Source: Arthrobacter psychrochitiniphilus
GTDB taxonomy: Bacteria > Actinomycetota > Actinomycetes > Actinomycetales > Micrococcaceae
Reading direction: 5' to 3'
NCBI RefSeq assembly: GCF_003185915.1
Contig: NZ_QHLZ01000014.1
Location: 16,421-80,420, forward strand
DNA length: 64,000 nucleotides
A program made the translations under genes and the position numbers. Shown one piece after another: positions 8,708 through 17,476 of the stretch; within the stretch, counting starts at the first letter, position 1, and each line of letters starts with the position of its first letter. Under the pieces are notes generated by a model. The model was not told the DNA's origin, did not search any database, and saw only the letters and a program-made list of their open reading frames with translations.

Positions 8708-8760
8708 AAGGGGTAGTTGTGGCCATCAGACACACGTTCTGGTGGTCCCAGCTACCCCTT
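8708..8760 (+). other. Long imperfect hairpin upstream of hutU
   Basis: AAGGGGTAG (8708-8716) and CTACCCCTT (8752-8760) are perfect inverted repeats. Between them GGCCATCAGA (8721-8730) can pair imperfectly with TCTGGTGGTCC (8739-8749), so almost the entire 53 bases could form one long stem. It lies 200 bp before hutU and after the dehydrogenase gene. It may be a strong terminator or a structured RNA leader. No gene is seen in 8564-8962. Confidence 0.45.
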
Positions 8761-8962
8761 TGCTCTCCCCGCGCAGCGGCGAGGCGGACGCGGCGGGTGA
8801 GCTGCCGGCGTCGTGCTTCCCAGAAGTCTCGTTGTCTTGGATCACAGACGCCTAGCGCGACTGGGACCTATGAATGTGGGGCGAGCAGAGGTTGTATAGA
8901 AACATAGAAACTTTCGCCGGAGCTTCCCGGCCACCAATGTACTAATAGCTAAGGAATCTCTC

Positions 8963-10642
8963 ATGGCAACGATGCATGACCCCTCCCGCACCATCCGCGC
9001 TGACCGCGGCACCGAGCTGAGCGCCAAATCATGGCAGACCGAGGCGCCCCTTCGCATGCTCATGAACAACCTGGATCCGGAGGTTGCTGAGCGGCCTGAG
9101 GACCTGGTTGTGTACGGCGGCACAGGCCGAGCGGCCCGTTCTTGGGAAGCCTATGACGCGATTGTTGCCACGCTGAAGACCCTCGACGACGACGAGACCC
9201 TTCTGGTGCAGTCGGGCAAGCCGGTTGGGGTGTTCCGCACCAACGTCTGGGCGCCGCGCGTATTGCTGGCCAACTCGAACCTGGTGGGGGACTGGGCCAC
9301 ATGGCCCGAATTCCGCAAGCTCGAGGCTGAAGGCCTGATGATGTACGGCCAGATGACCGCCGGCTCATGGATCTATATTGGTACCCAGGGCATTCTGCAG
9401 GGCACCTTTGAAACCTTCGCCGCCATTGGCGAGAAGCGCTTCGGCGGCACCCTCGCCGGCACGCTGACCCTGACCGGCGGCTGCGGAGGCATGGGCGGCG
9501 CCCAGCCACTGGCAGTCACCTTGAACGGTGGCGCCTGCCTGATCGTTGACGTTTCTGAAGAGCGACTACGCCGCCGTGCCGGCAAGCGCTACTTGGACGA
9601 GGTTGAAACAGATCTCGACGTGGCCCTCGAGAAGGTTCTGGCCGCCAAAGCCGAGAAGCGCGCCCTGAGCGTGGGCATTGTTGGCAACGCGGCAGAAATC
9701 TTCCCGGAAATTCTGCGCCGCCACCAGGCTGGCGAATTCACGGTTGACATTGTCACGGACCAGACCAGCGCCCACGATCCGCTCTCCTACCTGCCCACCG
9801 AATACACGGTGGAAGAATGGCACACCGAGGCAGCCAATGACGAAGAGGGCTTCACCAAGAAGTCCCAGAACGCCATGGCCCGCCACGTCCAGGCCATGGT
9901 GGAATTCCAGGATGCCGGAGCTGAAGTGTTTGATTACGGCAACTCCATCCGTGACGAGGCTCGCAAGGGTGGCTACAACCGGGCGTTCGAGTTCCCCGGC
10001 TTTGTCCCGGCCTACATCCGCCCGCTGTTCTGCGAAGGTATGGGCCCGTTCCGCTGGGTGGCGCTCTCCGGAGATCCCGAAGATATTCGTGTGACCGATG
10101 AGGCGCTGAAGGAACTGTTCCCGGAGAATGCGCACCTGCACCGCTGGCTCAACGCCGCTGCGGAACACGTTGAATTTGAGGGCCTGCCGGCACGTATTTG
10201 CTGGCTGGGCTATGGCGAACGTGCCAAGGCTGGTGTGCTGTTCAACGAACTCGTTGCCTCCGGTAAGGTGTCCGCACCGATTGTTATTGGCCGCGACCAC
10301 TTGGATTCCGGTTCCGTTGCTTCTCCGTACCGCGAGACTGAGTCCATGAAGGACGGGTCCGACGCTATTGCCGACTGGCCGTTGTTGAACGCCATGCTCA
10401 ACACCGCCTCCGGTGCCACTTGGGTTTCCATCCATCACGGCGGTGGCGTAGGCATTGGCCGTTCCATCCACGCCGGCCAGGTCTCCGTGGCTGACGGGAC
10501 CGCGCTTGCGGGGGAAAAGCTTGCCCGGCTGCTGACCAATGATCCCGGTATGGGCGTTATCCGCCACGCCGACGCCGGCTACGAGCGTGCCGTAGAGGTG
10601 GCCGCTGAGCGTGGGGTGCGTATCCCAATGCAGGAGCAGTAA
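8963..10642 (+). CDS. hutU: Urocanate hydratase (urocanase)
   Basis: 559 residues, full length for bacterial urocanase (about 550-560). It converts urocanate to imidazolonepropionate, the second step of histidine breakdown, using NAD as a cofactor. Recognisable blocks: QTEAPLRMLMNNLDPEVAE at the N-terminus, VYGGTGRAARSW, SNLVGDWATWPEF, LTGGCGGMGGAQPLAVTLNG (NAD-binding glycines) and DQTSAHDPLSYLP. The start has AAGGA eight bases upstream. No hutH, hutI or hutG gene is seen beside it, so in this genome hutU seems separated from the rest of the pathway, or they lie outside the window. Confidence 0.96.
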   Translation: MATMHDPSRTIRADRGTELSAKSWQTEAPLRMLMNNLDPEVAERPEDLVVYGGTGRAARSWEAYDAIVATLKTLDDDETLLVQSGKPVGVFRTNVWAPRVLLANSNLVGDWATWPEFRKLEAEGLMMYGQMTAGSWIYIGTQGILQGTFETFAAIGEKRFGGTLAGTLTLTGGCGGMGGAQPLAVTLNGGACLIVDVSEERLRRRAGKRYLDEVETDLDVALEKVLAAKAEKRALSVGIVGNAAEIFPEILRRHQAGEFTVDIVTDQTSAHDPLSYLPTEYTVEEWHTEAANDEEGFTKKSQNAMARHVQAMVEFQDAGAEVFDYGNSIRDEARKGGYNRAFEFPGFVPAYIRPLFCEGMGPFRWVALSGDPEDIRVTDEALKELFPENAHLHRWLNAAAEHVEFEGLPARICWLGYGERAKAGVLFNELVASGKVSAPIVIGRDHLDSGSVASPYRETESMKDGSDAIADWPLLNAMLNTASGATWVSIHHGGGVGIGRSIHAGQVSVADGTALAGEKLARLLTNDPGMGVIRHADAGYERAVEVAAERGVRIPMQEQ

Positions 10643-10654
10643 GACAAAAGGGTG

Positions 10655-10675
10655 GTGGCCGGCCGGGGCTGCTGG
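10655..10675 (+). repeat. 21-bp direct repeat, left copy
   Basis: A GC-rich 21-mer beginning GTGGCCGGCC and ending GCTGCTGG is repeated exactly at 11298-11318. It follows the hutU stop by 12 bases. The pair brackets a 622-bp stretch without a convincing gene. Confidence 0.75.
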
Positions 10676-11297
10676 ATCAGGATGAGTAAGTATCCAGATT
10701 CAGCGGCACCGGTGGGCCATTTTGCGTTGGAGACTTAGACGTTCCACATGGCGGCGTCAAGATCGCCCGGCCGCCAGCCCCGGGTGCGCCCAGCCTCATG
10801 GATAACGTTTGAAATATGTGAGTACAACAAATCAAGAATTCCAGCATCAATAACCCAACGCTTGATGCGGATGTCGACGGAAAACACCAGTAGACAGCCC
10901 TGTCAAGATGTCGAAATAATCCAGCGTTTACGGCCCTACGTGCTTGACCTTCCGCAATACCCTCCGCAAGGAGTCGCCGCTGCAGGACTGCATCGACAAT
11001 TATGGCCCCGATGTGTTGCCAGCCTCGGGAGACCTACACGGCCCCACTGATGCCCACATCATCGAGGTGGCCAAGAATGAACAGTTGCATCAGTCGTTAC
11101 AGTCATGTGGGCATGCTCTCACAATGTGTTCTCACATTCGTGAGGCTGCGCTGTCCAGGCCTCATTTACGCCATGGGTACGGCCACCCCCGTGTTAATTG
11201 CAGCTTCAGGTGTCCTGGAACAATTTTCTCAGCCCACATCCCAGATGGGGGGGCGGGTTCGTGGTGGTTCGCGCTGCGCATGGCGGGGAAGGCTTTA
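10676..11297. other. Gene-poor segment between direct repeats
   Basis: Several short open frames exist on the plus strand (about 10748-11050, 10944-11339, 11002-11298), but none shows a family motif, a ribosome site or a clear start. The stretch reads like decayed or non-coding DNA. Its base composition is locally more AT-rich near 10800-10920 than the flanking genes. Confidence 0.4.
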
Positions 11298-11318
11298 GTG
11301 GCCGGCCGGGGCTGCTGG
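11298..11318 (+). repeat. 21-bp direct repeat, right copy
   Basis: Exact second copy of the repeat at 10655-10675, ending 24 bp before the start of the small membrane-protein gene. Confidence 0.75.
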
Positions 11319-11342
11319 GTACCGACGGCCGTAACATGAGGC

Positions 11343-11843
11343 ATGAGCCTTTTGGAACTGACTGGTGATGGCATGGGTTGGCCGGGGTGGTGGGAATGGC
11401 TGGCGGCAGTGGCGCCCGTGATCGCCTCGACTATGGTGGCCGTGGGGATTGTGCCAGCGGGGATAACCATCCGCAGCGGCTACACGACGGCCCGGCTTTC
11501 GCGCTGGTGGGGGCAGGCCCAGTGGGCACTGGATGCCTCCTTCAGCCCGATTCCGGAAAAACAAAAGGCCGGTCTGCGCCTGCTAAGAGTCTTGGCTGCC
11601 CAGAAATGGCTCGGGGCCGGGGAGCTGAGGGTCCTTGAAGCTGCCGTGGAGCGGCCCCTGGCCGACGCTGCACGCGCTATAGCTGCACGGGCTACAGCTG
11701 CACCGACCGCGGCAGCCCCGTCCATCGTGGAACCACCTCACGAGGTTGCCGTGGAAGCCGCCTGGCTGAAAGTTAGCCTGGACCTTCGGCTAAACCAGGT
11801 GACGCCGGCATGGATCAAGGAAATGGCCGGCGAGGAACCGTGA
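11343..11843 (+). CDS. Small membrane-anchored protein of unknown function
   Basis: 166 residues from the ATG at 11343. A hydrophobic helix near residues 17-42 (WLAAVAPVIASTMVAVGIVP) is followed by a basic, soluble part with EKQKAGLRLLRVLA and an Ala-rich linker at about 110-130, then VEAAWLKVSLDLRLNQVTPA. One membrane span with the C-terminus likely inside. A TAACAT hexamer ends five bases before the ATG, so the message may be leaderless. No family recognised; the coding call rests on length, codon use and uninterrupted frame. Confidence 0.55.
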   Translation: MSLLELTGDGMGWPGWWEWLAAVAPVIASTMVAVGIVPAGITIRSGYTTARLSRWWGQAQWALDASFSPIPEKQKAGLRLLRVLAAQKWLGAGELRVLEAAVERPLADAARAIAARATAAPTAAAPSIVEPPHEVAVEAAWLKVSLDLRLNQVTPAWIKEMAGEEP

Positions 11844-11858
11844 CGGGAAGGGTGCGGA

Positions 11859-12647
11859 TCAGCGCTTCCATCTGTACGGAGTGGTGGTGGAGACTTTGAG
11901 CAGCCCGGAGCGTTCCAGGATGGGGCGCGAATCCTCCGTGGAATCGCTATGCGCCAGCAACTTCCCTGCGGCCAAGGCCGAGTGGGCGCGGGCTGCGGTC
12001 AGGGCCCGGTAAATCCCACGTCCTCTGAATTCTTTGAGCGTTGCCCCGCCCCAGATCCCGGCAAAATCTGAGTTGGGCACAGGTTCCAGCCGGCCAGCGC
12101 TGACCATTTGGCCTTGGCTTTCTGCCACCCACAGCTCCATGCCGTCATTGCGGGCCAGCCGGGCCATCAGGGAGTCGGCCTGACGCGGGCTGGCAGGGCC
12201 CCCAAAGGCTTCATCGGCCATAACGGACATGGCACGCACATCGGCGTCGGAGAACACTTTCCGCAGGCTCACGCCGTCGGGCAGGGGCACAGCACGGGCC
12301 AACCCCTCCAGCGGGCCCACCATGATGGATTCAGCCTCATCAGGGGTGAAGCCATTGGCTAGCAGCGCTTCATGCAAGCCGGGGGCGTGGTCATGGCCGC
12401 GAGTTTTCCACTCAACCTCGGTGATGCGCGCGTCCGCTTGGAAGTGGGCTATCGCGGTGGCGACGAGGACTGCGATTTCTCCTGCGTCCGCCCCACCCAA
12501 GTCCTGATAAGTGATGAAGCCACGGCCGCCGTCGAACGTGACAAGCCGCAGCGGGCCCTCAAGGGTGACGTCGATGGCGCTGGGGGTTTCCGCATCGGTG
12601 CGCAGCTGCTGATCATAGGCCCGAAGGTACTGCTCTGTGATTGTCAT
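11859..12647 (-). CDS. GNAT-family N-acetyltransferase
   Basis: 262 residues from the ATG at 12645-12647; a longer reading would extend into the operator region upstream. The C-terminal half is a GNAT fold: MELWVAESQGQMVSAGRLEP, then FAGIWGGATLKEFRGRGIYR, where the RGRGIYR loop binds the acetyl-CoA pyrophosphate, and SGLLKVSTTTPY at the end. The N-terminal half is a second, diverged domain of about 120 residues. It is convergent with the small membrane protein (15-bp gap) and divergent from the transporter. The acceptor substrate cannot be predicted. Confidence 0.8.
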   Translation of the reverse strand: MTITEQYLRAYDQQLRTDAETPSAIDVTLEGPLRLVTFDGGRGFITYQDLGGADAGEIAVLVATAIAHFQADARITEVEWKTRGHDHAPGLHEALLANGFTPDEAESIMVGPLEGLARAVPLPDGVSLRKVFSDADVRAMSVMADEAFGGPASPRQADSLMARLARNDGMELWVAESQGQMVSAGRLEPVPNSDFAGIWGGATLKEFRGRGIYRALTAARAHSALAAGKLLAHSDSTEDSRPILERSGLLKVSTTTPYRWKR

Positions 12648-12774
12648 TGGCTTCAGCTTCTCACGGAAGCGGCGTGGGGGAGGGTGTCCTGAGCATGTGA
12701 GTGAGACGATCGCAAAGTGGTGAGCGTGTGGCCGAGCCCGGGGATTAGCAGCGGTGAAGCAGTCAAGAAGTACA

Positions 12775-12817
12775 AGATTGTTCAACAACCTGTTGCTCAG
12801 ATTGTTCAACAACCTGT
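12775..12817. promoter_or_regulatory. Tandem GntR-type operators upstream of the transporter gene
   Basis: AGATTGTTCAACAACCTGT occurs at 12775-12793 and again at 12799-12817, 24 bp apart. Each holds the palindrome TTGTTCAACAA, which matches the TNGTNNNACNA pattern of FadR-subfamily GntR regulators. The same symmetry is found upstream of pxpA. The GntR gene closing this gene island is the natural candidate to bind them. The pair lies 62-104 bp before the start codon. Confidence 0.7.
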
Positions 12818-12878
12818 AGTGTACTTCTCATCACTCCTTATTGTGACGGCAGTCACCCGCAACTTAACGGATGGAATC

Positions 12879-14096
12879 ATGGCTACTACCACTGCAAAAC
12901 CGAAGCTCAGCACTTCTGCACGACGCACGGCAATGCTCGGTGCCATGTTCCTCATGGCCACCAGCGCAATCGGTCCTGGATTCATTACTCAGACCACTGA
13001 ATTCACGGTCCAGATCGGCGCCTCCTTCGCCTTCGCCATTGTGGTGTCCATCCTGGTGGACATCGCCGTTCAGCTAAACGTCTGGCGTATCATTGGCGTC
13101 TCGGGACTGCGCGCCCAAGAAATTGGCAATAAGGTCCTGCCGGGTGCCGGCTGGGTGCTTGCAGCCCTCGTCTTCATCGGTGGGATGGTTTTCAACATCG
13201 GTAATATCGCCGGAACCGGGCTGGGCATGAACGCCATGCTGGGGCTGGATCCCAAGATTGGTGGGATCATTTCCGCAGCCGTCGCCATCCTCATTTTCCT
13301 CTCCAAGCGTGCGGGTATGGCTTTGGACAAGATCGTGGTGATGCTCGGTGCCATCATGATTTTGCTAATGCTTTATGTGGCCATAGTTGCGGCGCCTCCC
13401 GTAGGTGAAGCGCTGAAGAACGCTGTGGCTCCGGAGAATATTAACTTCCTCATCATCACCACGTTGATCGGTGGCACCGTGGGTGGTTACATCACCTACG
13501 CCGGTGCGCACCGCATGGTGGACTCAGGCGCCGCCGGTGTGGAGAACGTCAAGGACATCACACGGACCTCAATCTTGAGCATCATTGTCACGGGCATCAT
13601 GCGCGTGCTGCTTTTCATGGCCATCCTTGGCGTAGTTGCCGGTAGCGCGGTGCTGACCAGCGACAACAAGGCGGCAGAGGCCTTTGGCCACGCGGCTGGC
13701 GATATTGGTATCCGCTCCTTCGGTGTGATTCTCTGGGCCGCCGCCCTGACCTCGGTGATTGGTGCCGCCTACACCTCGGTTTCGTTCATCACCAAGTCCA
13801 GCACACCTGAGCGCACCCGTAACCTCATCACTGTCGCCTTCATTGCCGTCTGCGCGGTCATCTACCTCTTCTTGGGCCAGGCCCCGCAGACGCTGCTGAT
13901 CTTCGCGGGCGCCTTCAACGGCCTGATTCTGCCGTTCGGCTTCGCAATCCTGCTCTGGGCCGGTTGGCGCCGTAGGGACCTCCTGCAGGGTTACGCGTAT
14001 CCGAAGTGGTTGCTGATCATTGGTGTGGCTACCTGGTTACTCACCTTGTTCTTGGGTTGGAACTCGCTGGCCGGCCTAGCCAAGCTCTGGGTCTAA
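12879..14096 (+). CDS. Nramp-family transporter of the 5-oxoproline gene island
   Basis: 405 residues with about eleven hydrophobic segments. The start at 12879 was chosen over an in-frame GTG at 12717 because that longer reading would translate the operators. Near the N-terminus it reads AMFLMATSAIGPGFITQTTE, the Nramp SAIGPGF/DPGN-region equivalent; the metal-binding DPGN and MPH motifs of true metal carriers are not seen, so it is probably not a metal transporter. The B. subtilis YcsG, in the ycsF-kipIA island, is of this type, and pxp genes follow directly. It may carry 5-oxoproline or a related anion (inference from context). Confidence 0.8.
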   Translation: MATTTAKPKLSTSARRTAMLGAMFLMATSAIGPGFITQTTEFTVQIGASFAFAIVVSILVDIAVQLNVWRIIGVSGLRAQEIGNKVLPGAGWVLAALVFIGGMVFNIGNIAGTGLGMNAMLGLDPKIGGIISAAVAILIFLSKRAGMALDKIVVMLGAIMILLMLYVAIVAAPPVGEALKNAVAPENINFLIITTLIGGTVGGYITYAGAHRMVDSGAAGVENVKDITRTSILSIIVTGIMRVLLFMAILGVVAGSAVLTSDNKAAEAFGHAAGDIGIRSFGVILWAAALTSVIGAAYTSVSFITKSSTPERTRNLITVAFIAVCAVIYLFLGQAPQTLLIFAGAFNGLILPFGFAILLWAGWRRRDLLQGYAYPKWLLIIGVATWLLTLFLGWNSLAGLAKLWV

Positions 14097-14155
14097 GCAT
14101 TAGGGTCCCATCCGGGCAGCCCTCTTTGGGAACTTTTGAAAGGAACCGTCACGCC

Positions 14156-14971
14156 ATGACCGCAATTGACCGCAACGCTTCGCTACCGGAAAATCGGGCC
14201 GAGTTGTCACCGGCGCAGGCACGGGAACTCTTCCGCAACGGCCTGGTTGGACCCACGGCAGGGTTCTCGCGGGGCTACGCGCAGGCAAATCTGATCATTG
14301 TGCCCAAGGACCAGGCCTTCGACGTGCTGCTTTTTGCCCAACGCAACCCCAAATCCTGCCCTATCCTGGGCGTGTTGGACGCGGGGGAGACCAGCGGGGA
14401 GCTGCTGGCAGGTGGAGACATCCGTACGGACGTCTCGCAGTACTGCGTTTATGAGAATGGCGTCAAGATTGCCGAACCCACTGATCTGAGCGAGTACTGG
14501 CGCGATGATTTGGTGACGTTCATAGTGGGCTGCTCGTTCACGTTTGAGACAGCCTTGATGGAGGCCGGAATCTCCATCGCCCACATCGATGCGGGCGTGA
14601 ACGTGCCCATGTTCAAGTCCAACATCCGCAGCGCCTGTGCTGGTTCCATGTCCGGGCCCATGGTGGTCTCCATGCGCCCCATCCCCGCCTCCCAAGTGTC
14701 CGACGCCGTACGCATCACCTCGCGCTACCCGGCCGTGCACGGGGCGCCGGTGCACATTGGCAATCCCGAAGAGTTGGGCATTATGGATCTTTCCAAGCCC
14801 GATTTTGGCGATGCGGTCCACGTCCCGGCCGGGCATATCCCGGTGTTCTGGGCCTGCGGAGTCACGCCTCAGGCCGCGGTCATGGAATCACGTCCGGCAT
14901 TGGCCATCGGGCACGCCCCAGGGCACATGCTCATCACCGATGCCAGGGACAGCCGCTACCTGGTGCCCTAG
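14156..14971 (+). CDS. DUF1445 / YcsI-like protein, putative hydro-lyase or D-glutamate cyclase type
   Basis: 271 residues from an ATG with AAAGGAA upstream, 59 bp after the transporter. The sequence follows the DUF1445 pattern: LSPAQARELFRNGLVGPTAG, GYAQANLIIVPKDQAFDVLLF, FIVGCSFTFETALMEAGI, NVPMFKSNI and ITSRYPAVHGAPVHIGNPEE. Mammalian and bacterial relatives include D-glutamate cyclase, which makes 5-oxo-D-proline or its reverse, so a place in pyroglutamate metabolism is plausible. B. subtilis YcsI sits in the matching operon position. The exact reaction is not shown by the sequence. Confidence 0.85.
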   Translation: MTAIDRNASLPENRAELSPAQARELFRNGLVGPTAGFSRGYAQANLIIVPKDQAFDVLLFAQRNPKSCPILGVLDAGETSGELLAGGDIRTDVSQYCVYENGVKIAEPTDLSEYWRDDLVTFIVGCSFTFETALMEAGISIAHIDAGVNVPMFKSNIRSACAGSMSGPMVVSMRPIPASQVSDAVRITSRYPAVHGAPVHIGNPEELGIMDLSKPDFGDAVHVPAGHIPVFWACGVTPQAAVMESRPALAIGHAPGHMLITDARDSRYLVP

Positions 14972-15022
14972 CCGTTCCTAGGCACCGAACGAAGCCCTAC
15001 AAAGCCAGAAATCACGCAATCA

Positions 15023-15041
15023 CAGATTGTTGAACAATCTG
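15023..15041. promoter_or_regulatory. Perfect GntR-type palindrome upstream of pxpA
   Basis: CAGATTGTTGAACAATCTG is a perfect 9+1+9 palindrome containing TTGTTGAACAA, which fits TNGTNNNACNA and matches the two sites at 12775-12817. It lies 52 bp before the pxpA ATG, giving pxpABC-accC a second regulated promoter. It also argues against the longer in-frame pxpA start at 15027. Confidence 0.75.
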
Positions 15042-15092
15042 GATTCATGGTGCATCCTTAGAACTAACCAATTCGCGAGACCGGGGTCACAA

Positions 15093-15851
15093 ATGCCATA
15101 CATCGACTTGAACGCTGACGTCGGAGAATCCTTCGGCAATTGGACCATGGGGAATGACGCGGCAATATTCGTACCTGTTTCCTCAGCAAATGTTGCTTGC
15201 GGATTCCATGCGGGAGATCCCAGCGTCATTGCTCAGACCTGCCGCGACGCGGTTGCCGCGGGTGTCACCATTGGAGCGCACGTGGGATACCGGGACCTGG
15301 CCGGCTTCGGCCGCCGCTTCCTTGATTGTTCCCCCACCGAGCTCGCCGACGACGTGCTCTATCAGCTCGGTGCCCTCGAGGCGCTGGCGCGGGCCGCCGG
15401 AGCGGGCATTAAATATGTCAAGCCCCACGGCGCGCTTTACAACACCATCGTCCATCACGAAGCCCACGCCCAGGCCGTGGTTGATGCTATCCGCGCCTTC
15501 GGTTCAGACCTGCCTGTGCTCTTGCTGCCCGGCTCGGTTGCTCTCACCAAGGCTGCGGCGGCTGGACTGCGGCCTGTCGCCGAGGCATTCGCCGACAGGA
15601 ACTACAACCCCGACGGCACCCTGGTCTCACGCCGGGAAGCAAATGCGGTACTGCACGACGCCGGACAGGTCACCGAAAACATGGTCCGTCTGGTCACCGA
15701 GGCGAAAATCGTGGCCATCGATGGTTCGGTGATTCCGATGAACGTTGAGAGCATCTGCATGCATGGGGACACCGCAGGGGCCGTGGACATGGCCACGGCG
15801 GTGCGCGCAGGCCTAGAAAACGCGGGCGTCAGCATCAAGAGCTTCGTATGA
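15093..15851 (+). CDS. pxpA: 5-oxoprolinase subunit A (LamB/YcsF family)
   Basis: 252 residues, the usual length for PxpA (about 250). With PxpB and PxpC it forms the ATP-dependent 5-oxoprolinase that opens pyroglutamate to glutamate. The N-terminus MPYIDLNADVGESFGNW and the blocks SSANVACGFHAGDP, GAHVGYRD, KPHGALYN and CMHGD are family hallmarks (Asp/His active-site cluster). The start is the ATG at 15093; an alternative 66 bp upstream lies inside the operator. The stop overlaps the next start as ATGA, so translation is coupled. Confidence 0.95.
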   Translation: MPYIDLNADVGESFGNWTMGNDAAIFVPVSSANVACGFHAGDPSVIAQTCRDAVAAGVTIGAHVGYRDLAGFGRRFLDCSPTELADDVLYQLGALEALARAAGAGIKYVKPHGALYNTIVHHEAHAQAVVDAIRAFGSDLPVLLLPGSVALTKAAAAGLRPVAEAFADRNYNPDGTLVSRREANAVLHDAGQVTENMVRLVTEAKIVAIDGSVIPMNVESICMHGDTAGAVDMATAVRAGLENAGVSIKSFV

Positions 15852-17476
15852 GCATCCTGGCCACGCGCTTCGCAGGTTCCAAGGCGGTGCTCGTTGAGCT
15901 TTCGGACCTCGATTCGGTACTGGCCCTGGCCGCATTGCTGAGCGCTAACCCGCTGCCGGGTCAGATCGACGTCTTAGCCGCGGCAAGCACTCTCTTTATC
16001 AAGGCAGATTCCACGGCGAGCGCAGAAAAAATCGCTACCGCGGTGTTGGCCTTGGAACTTGGCGCCGCGGGATTCAACACCGGTTCGCTCGTTGAAATAC
16101 CCGTGCACTACGACGGCGAAGATCTTGCCGAGGTCGCCGGGCTGACCGGATTGAGCATCGAAGCCGTCATCAACGCGCATACGCAACAGATATGGCGGGC
16201 GGCCTTCAGCGGGTTCGCGCCGGGCTTCACCTATCTCATGGGTGAAAATCAGCTGCTCAACGTGCCACGCCGTTCCACTCCGCGCAAGGTGGTCCCCTCC
16301 GGGGCCGTGGCACTGGCCGGGAATTCCTCGGCCGTCTACCCACGCCAATCACCCGGCGGCTGGCAACTGATCGGCCACACCGACGCAGTGCTATGGGATC
16401 TTGACCGTGAAAAACCAGCATTGATCCGCCCTCAGGACCGGGTGCGCTTCGTCCCGAGCCGTGAGGCTCTGCAGGTGTCCCCGGTGCCAGCCAACACCCA
16501 TGCACCGGCACTACCGGCCGGGACTAACCTGCTTGAAATCTTGGACCCGGGTCCGCAATCCCTTATCCAGGATCTGGGCCGTCCTGGGCTGGGGGATCTG
16601 GGTGTCTCCGCTGCGGGATCAGCCGATACTCGCTCAGCAGCCCAGGCCAACCGACTGGTGGGCAACGCGCCCCAGTGCGCCGTCATCGAAAATCTCATGG
16701 GTTCGCTGAGCCTGCGTGCTCAGGGCGATGTGGTCCTGGCTGTTTCTGGTGCTAGCGCAACCATCACGGTGGATCCGGTGGATGGAGATGACTTCCACGG
16801 TGCACGCGAACTTTCCATGGATACTCCTTTTGCTTTGCTCGATGGTGAAACCCTCAGGCTCACCCCTGCAGGCAACGGCTTACGCAGCTATCTTGCCGTT
16901 CGCGGTGGCATCGATGTGCCTCGGGTGCTTGGCTCACGCTCCACCGATTCCATGTCTGGCATTGGTCCGGATCCGCTGGCTCGCGGCACCAAGCTGCCCG
17001 TTGGAGCCATCCACGGTGCCCACATTGTTGGCAACCCGGAATCCTCAACGCTCCCCGTGCCCGACGCGCAGGGTATCTACACTTTAAGGATCAGTCCTGG
17101 CCCCCGCGATGACTGGTTTGATGCTTCGGGGCTTGCCCGGCTGACAGGACAAATCTGGAGCGTCTCGGCCGAATCCAACCGCGTCGGCATTCGTCTGGCG
17201 CTTGGGGCTAACGCCACAGCACTGGAGCGCACCCGCACCGGCGAACTGGCCTCGGAGGGCGTCGCGGCTGGTGCTCTGCAGGTCCCGCCCTCGGGCCTGC
17301 CGGTTCTTTTCTTGGCAGATCATCCGGTGACCGGCGGGTATCCGGTCATTGCCGGAGTCATTGCCGAGGACCTGCCCGCGGCCGCTCAGTTGCCCCCTGG
17401 TGCCGCTATCCGTTTTGTTTTGACCGATCTGCACGCCCCCATTCAGGCCCGCCCCGATGAAGGAATCCACGCATGA
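15848..17476 (+). CDS. pxpBC: Fused 5-oxoprolinase subunits B and C
   Basis: 542 residues combining two proteins that are separate in most Bacillus and E. coli genomes. Residues 1-210 are PxpB/KipI-like: EIPVHYDGEDLAEVAGLTGL, AFSGFAPGFTYLMG, RSTPRKVVPSGAVALAGNSS and PRQSPGGWQLIG. Residues 225-540 are PxpC/KipA-like: LLEILDPGPQSLIQDLGRPG, LGVSAAGSADTRSAAQANRL and HPVTGGYPVIAGVIAEDLPA. Overlap with pxpA (ATGA) and accC (ATGA) shows one translationally coupled operon. Fused BC forms occur in other bacteria; this one has complete halves. Confidence 0.93.
   Translation: MSILATRFAGSKAVLVELSDLDSVLALAALLSANPLPGQIDVLAAASTLFIKADSTASAEKIATAVLALELGAAGFNTGSLVEIPVHYDGEDLAEVAGLTGLSIEAVINAHTQQIWRAAFSGFAPGFTYLMGENQLLNVPRRSTPRKVVPSGAVALAGNSSAVYPRQSPGGWQLIGHTDAVLWDLDREKPALIRPQDRVRFVPSREALQVSPVPANTHAPALPAGTNLLEILDPGPQSLIQDLGRPGLGDLGVSAAGSADTRSAAQANRLVGNAPQCAVIENLMGSLSLRAQGDVVLAVSGASATITVDPVDGDDFHGARELSMDTPFALLDGETLRLTPAGNGLRSYLAVRGGIDVPRVLGSRSTDSMSGIGPDPLARGTKLPVGAIHGAHIVGNPESSTLPVPDAQGIYTLRISPGPRDDWFDASGLARLTGQIWSVSAESNRVGIRLALGANATALERTRTGELASEGVAAGALQVPPSGLPVLFLADHPVTGGYPVIAGVIAEDLPAAAQLPPGAAIRFVLTDLHAPIQARPDEGIHA

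Noticed and set aside
10748..11339. Three overlapping short plus-strand open frames
   Set aside because: No motif, no ribosome site, and unlike proteins of this genome.
12717..12878. 54-codon N-terminal extension of the Nramp-like protein
   Set aside because: It would translate the two tandem operators; a start at 12879 leaves a protein of family length.
15027..15092. Upstream start of pxpA
   Set aside because: It lies inside the operator palindrome; PxpA family members begin near MPYIDLNADVGE.
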